From positions 62,001-126,000 of the forward strand of contig CAZNXJ010000013.1 in NCBI GenBank assembly GCA_964577115.1: a DNA stretch of 64,000 nt. The letters are read 5' to 3'. The notes below the pieces were generated by a model, which saw only the letters and a program-made list of their open reading frames with translations, was not told the origin of the DNA and did no database searches. A program made the translations under genes and the position numbers. Origin of the DNA: CAZNXJ01 sp964577115. Lineage in GTDB: Bacteria; Planctomycetota; Planctomycetia; Pirellulales; Pirellulaceae. Of this stretch, positions 61,358 through 64,000 are shown one piece after another (position 1 is the stretch's first letter; each line of letters starts with the position of its first letter).

Positions 61358-63229
61358 GTGGCGCTACTGGGTCCCATTTTCGTCCGCGAGGCGGTTACGG
61401 CTCCGCGACGTCCTCGGCTGTTTCTGATTCGCCTGGCCTACATCCTGGCATTGCTGGTGATTATGTACACGGCCTGGATGTTGTTGGCCGGGACACAAAT
61501 TGTACGCAACATCGGGGATATGGCCCGGTTCGGGATGATCCTGTTCCAGATCCTCGCGCTCCTGCAACTCGCTCTCGTTACCTTCCTCGCCTCGCTCATT
61601 GTGGCCAGTGCGATCGCGCTCGAAAAAGATCGCCGCACATTGATCCTGCTATTAATGACGCGCATGGCGAACCACGAGCTGGTGCTCGGCAAATTGTTCT
61701 CCGGGCTGCTCGGTGTTCTGGTTATGCTGCTGGCGGCACTGCCGGTGTTTCTCGCGATTACCCTTTTCGGCGGCGTTTCGCAGGCGCAAGTCGTGCGTGT
61801 CTTTCTCGTAACGCTGATGACCGCGCTCGCGGCCAGCAGCGTGGGGGCACTGCTGGCGTTTTCTCGCGAGAAAACTTTTCAAACGCTGGCGCTGACCGCC
61901 CTTGTCCTGCTCGTGTGGCTCGGCGTCTGGGAAGCCGTGCACGCTGGCGTTCTGTTCCAGTCGCTGGCCGGCTGGCATCACACCGAGTGGGCGACGGCGT
62001 TCAGTCCGCTCCGAGCGACGCTCGCGGCCGTGCGGCCGGCTCTCGAGCAGGGTAGCCCACGCGACCTGGTGCTCGGCGTCGCCCCGTTTCTCCTTTGTTC
62101 GCTCGGCCTGACTGTCGCCCTGAACGCCTGGACAATCGCCCGCGTTCGCGTGTGGAACCCGTCGCGCGAACTGCGGCCGAGGCAGCCGGAGGAGGCCGAA
62201 GCGGGGAGTATCTGGGGCGTCGAGCATGACCTGGCGCAGAGCGAGACGGCGGGCGGCGCGGCGCTGGATGAGGCCGAGCGGCGTCGCAGCGCGCACGTTG
62301 ATGCGCGCGTCCGAAAAGTCTCCGGCCGCTCGCGCCGTGTCTGGGACAACCCGATCCTATGGCGCGAGGTCCGCACATGGGCCTATGGGCGCAAGGTAAT
62401 CATCATCCGGCTCGTTTACTTCGCCCTCTTCCTCATGTCCGCCGCCGCGCTGCATCAGGTTGTAGAGGCAACTGCGGGGATACCTCAGAACGAGCAGCTC
62501 GGCACGACGATTCCCGAGGCCGCTCGGCCCCTGGCGCCGTTCTTTCTCATCAGCCTCGTCATCATCAATGCGCTGGCCGTTACTTCGATCACCACCGAGC
62601 GCGATGGGCAGGCGATCGACCTGTTGCTCGTCACGGATCTGACGCCCAAGGAATTTGTTTTCGGCAAGTTGTTCGGCATCTTCTGGGTAACCAAGGAGAT
62701 GATCGTCCTGCCGATTGGCCTGACCGTGTACTATTGGTGGCGTGAAGGGCTGAACAACGAGCAACTGGTGTTCGTGCTGGTTGGCCTGCTAACGATGATT
62801 GTCTTCGTGAGCATGCTCGGCATCCACTGTGGCATGAGCTACGCGAACTCGAGGACGGCCATTGGCGTGAGCCTTGGAACGGTGTTTTTCCTGTTCCTAG
62901 GCGTCATTACCTGCATGGCCCTGATGCTGTCGTTCAGCGTTTCGTTCCAGTCCCAGTTGGTGCCGTTCTCGGTGTTCATTCTGGGCGGATCCGTCGGCCT
63001 TTACTTGGCGCTCGGGTTCCGCAACCCGTCACCGGCGATTGCCGCCGCGGCGCTTTTCTTGCCGTGGGGAACATTCCACGCGATCACGAGCTTCCTGCTG
63101 GGACACGTGCTGGCGGTTTTTATTCTAACGTGCGGCGTTTATGGATTTACCACGGCCGTGATGATGGTGCCGGCGATCAGCGACTTCAATATTGCGCTGG
63201 GCCGCTCCAAAGCGGGCGGCGGAGACTGA
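61358..63229 (+). CDS. ABC-2-type transporter permease with two similar halves
   Basis: A 623-residue membrane protein with about 12 helices. Both halves follow the same pattern: an amphipathic REV/REAV lead-in, two helices, and a cytoplasmic loop reading LEKDRRTLILLLMTRM with VLGKLFSG in the first half and TERDGQAIDLLLVTDL with VFGKLFGI in the second. This matches permeases of the ABC-2/NatB-GldF type fused as a tandem. A charged linker (about residues 270-330) joins them. No ATPase gene is visible before the window end. The GTG at 61358 is chosen because a TATAAT sits 64 bases upstream and earlier sequence is not membrane-like. Confidence 0.8.
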   Translation: MALLGPIFVREAVTAPRRPRLFLIRLAYILALLVIMYTAWMLLAGTQIVRNIGDMARFGMILFQILALLQLALVTFLASLIVASAIALEKDRRTLILLLMTRMANHELVLGKLFSGLLGVLVMLLAALPVFLAITLFGGVSQAQVVRVFLVTLMTALAASSVGALLAFSREKTFQTLALTALVLLVWLGVWEAVHAGVLFQSLAGWHHTEWATAFSPLRATLAAVRPALEQGSPRDLVLGVAPFLLCSLGLTVALNAWTIARVRVWNPSRELRPRQPEEAEAGSIWGVEHDLAQSETAGGAALDEAERRRSAHVDARVRKVSGRSRRVWDNPILWREVRTWAYGRKVIIIRLVYFALFLMSAAALHQVVEATAGIPQNEQLGTTIPEAARPLAPFFLISLVIINALAVTSITTERDGQAIDLLLVTDLTPKEFVFGKLFGIFWVTKEMIVLPIGLTVYYWWREGLNNEQLVFVLVGLLTMIVFVSMLGIHCGMSYANSRTAIGVSLGTVFFLFLGVITCMALMLSFSVSFQSQLVPFSVFILGGSVGLYLALGFRNPSPAIAAAALFLPWGTFHAITSFLLGHVLAVFILTCGVYGFTTAVMMVPAISDFNIALGRSKAGGGD

Positions 63230-63244
63230 CGAACACTTCCCATC

Positions 63245-64000
63245 ATGCTCGCCGAATATGCTCCATGGCTCGCCGCCATGCTGGTTCTGCTCGGCTGCTC
63301 GGCCTTCTTCTCGGCCAGCGAAGCCGCGCTGTTCTACCTCGGCTGGCAGCAGCGGCGCAAACTCCGGCGCGGCACGTGGCGCCAGCAGTTGGCCGACCAG
63401 CTGCTGAATGACCCCGATCGGCTGCTGTCGGCCGTGTTGTTCTGGAATCTTGTCGCGAATATGGCTTATTTCGCGATCGTCTCGGTGGTCACGCTGTCGT
63501 TCGAATCCGGTTCGGAACGCAAGGCCGTTCTGTTCAGTGCGGGCGCGCTGTTCACGATGATCTTTGTCAGCGAGCTACTCCCCAAAAGCCTCGCAGTGCT
63601 CAACGCACCGTTCGTCGCGACGCTCGTCGCTCCGCCGATGAAGCTGGCGGTCCGCGCGGCCGACCCGATCATGCCGGTGCTCCAGCTCATCAACCTGCTC
63701 TCGCGCCGCCTGCTGTGGCCAAACTACTCGCGCGAACATGCCCTGTCGCTCGACGATCTACAGCGCGCCATCGAACTGTCGACGACGGATGCGAAGCTCA
63801 TCGAGCAGGAAACGGCGGCCCTGCGGAATATCGTGTTGTTGACCGACATTCGAGTCGACGAGTGGATGCGGCCGCGCACGCAGTACCGCACCTTCCAGTT
63901 TCCTGTCAGTTGGGAGGACTTCCGAGGTGAAATGACGCCCAGCGGCTTCGTGCTGCTGGCCGATCCCGAGTCCGATGAGGTCACGGCGGCAATTCGCATG
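63245..64000 (+). CDS. CNNM-domain (HlyC/CorC-type) ion transporter, cut by window end
   Basis: The first 252 residues of a protein that runs past the window. It opens MLAEYAPWLAAMLVLLGCSA and shows the CNNM/DUF21 pattern: FFSASEAALF, WNLVANMAYF and VSELLPKSLA, with three or four membrane helices. The part after residue about 175 begins the cytoplasmic CBS-pair region. CNNM/CorC proteins handle magnesium or cobalt. It lies 15 bases after the permease gene on the same strand. The C-terminus and any transporter-associated domain cannot be seen. Confidence 0.88.
   Translation, partial: MLAEYAPWLAAMLVLLGCSAFFSASEAALFYLGWQQRRKLRRGTWRQQLADQLLNDPDRLLSAVLFWNLVANMAYFAIVSVVTLSFESGSERKAVLFSAGALFTMIFVSELLPKSLAVLNAPFVATLVAPPMKLAVRAADPIMPVLQLINLLSRRLLWPNYSREHALSLDDLQRAIELSTTDAKLIEQETAALRNIVLLTDIRVDEWMRPRTQYRTFQFPVSWEDFRGEMTPSGFVLLADPESDEVTAAIRM

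Overview
The window is GC-rich, gene-dense bacterial DNA. Its gene families point to a planctomycete, probably of the Pirellulales type: a Tat-exported DUF1501 protein, a secreted arylsulfatase beside a sodium/solute symporter, a PQQ-type beta-propeller, an HTH-receiver protein, prenyltransferase-repeat proteins and a hopanoid locus. I see no rRNA, tRNA, CRISPR array, insertion sequence or phage gene. All functions are read from motifs and family knowledge; no database search was run.

Layout. 0.5-8 kb: an FHA/coiled-coil membrane protein, a sugar isomerase/epimerase divergent from a Gfo/Idh/MocA oxidoreductase, a class III aminotransferase and a nucleobase deaminase. 8-16 kb, minus strand: a TIGR02587/TIGR02588 membrane pair, a large FtsX-type permease, a PIG-L deacetylase, an internally duplicated membrane protein, a small unknown protein and queF. 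16-22.5 kb: DUF1501 protein, then a sulfatase / symporter / small accessory protein / SGNH esterase group. 22.8-26.4 kb: a DUF1444-like protein, a LolD-type ATPase, a prenyltransferase-beta-like repeat protein, a thioesterase and rpsR with a clear terminator.

26.7-41.8 kb is the most unusual region: twelve consecutive minus-strand genes. They encode an alpha/beta hydrolase, a short adenylating ligase, an acylating-type aldehyde dehydrogenase, an iron alcohol dehydrogenase, a beta-propeller, a HemN-like radical SAM enzyme, a GcvH-like lipoyl protein, a ferredoxin-type protein, a second radical SAM enzyme, a squalene-cyclase-like enzyme, a DUF116/polyprenyl-synthase fusion and a chorismate-lyase-like protein. 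Start/stop overlaps tie the propeller, HemN-like, lipoyl and ferredoxin genes together, and separately the second radical SAM gene to the cyclase. I infer an uncharacterised pathway for a modified cyclic terpenoid or lipid.

42-53.4 kb: housekeeping and regulation (an unknown protein coupled to a SNF2 helicase, a secreted hydrolase, mnmG, an HTH-receiver regulator and a histidine kinase separated by a terminator, a Ser/Thr/Pro-rich secreted protein, and a DapA-like enzyme with an unusual C-terminal helix). 53.5-61 kb: the canonical hopanoid locus (membrane glycosyltransferase-like protein, squalene-hopene cyclase, HpnH, then HpnG and IspH on the other strand). 61-64 kb: an ABC-2-type permease with two similar halves and a CNNM/CorC-type protein cut by the window end.

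The hopanoid locus and the 26.7-41.8 kb region both pair a cyclase gene with a radical SAM gene. This suggests that the second region is a parallel, differently decorated terpenoid route.
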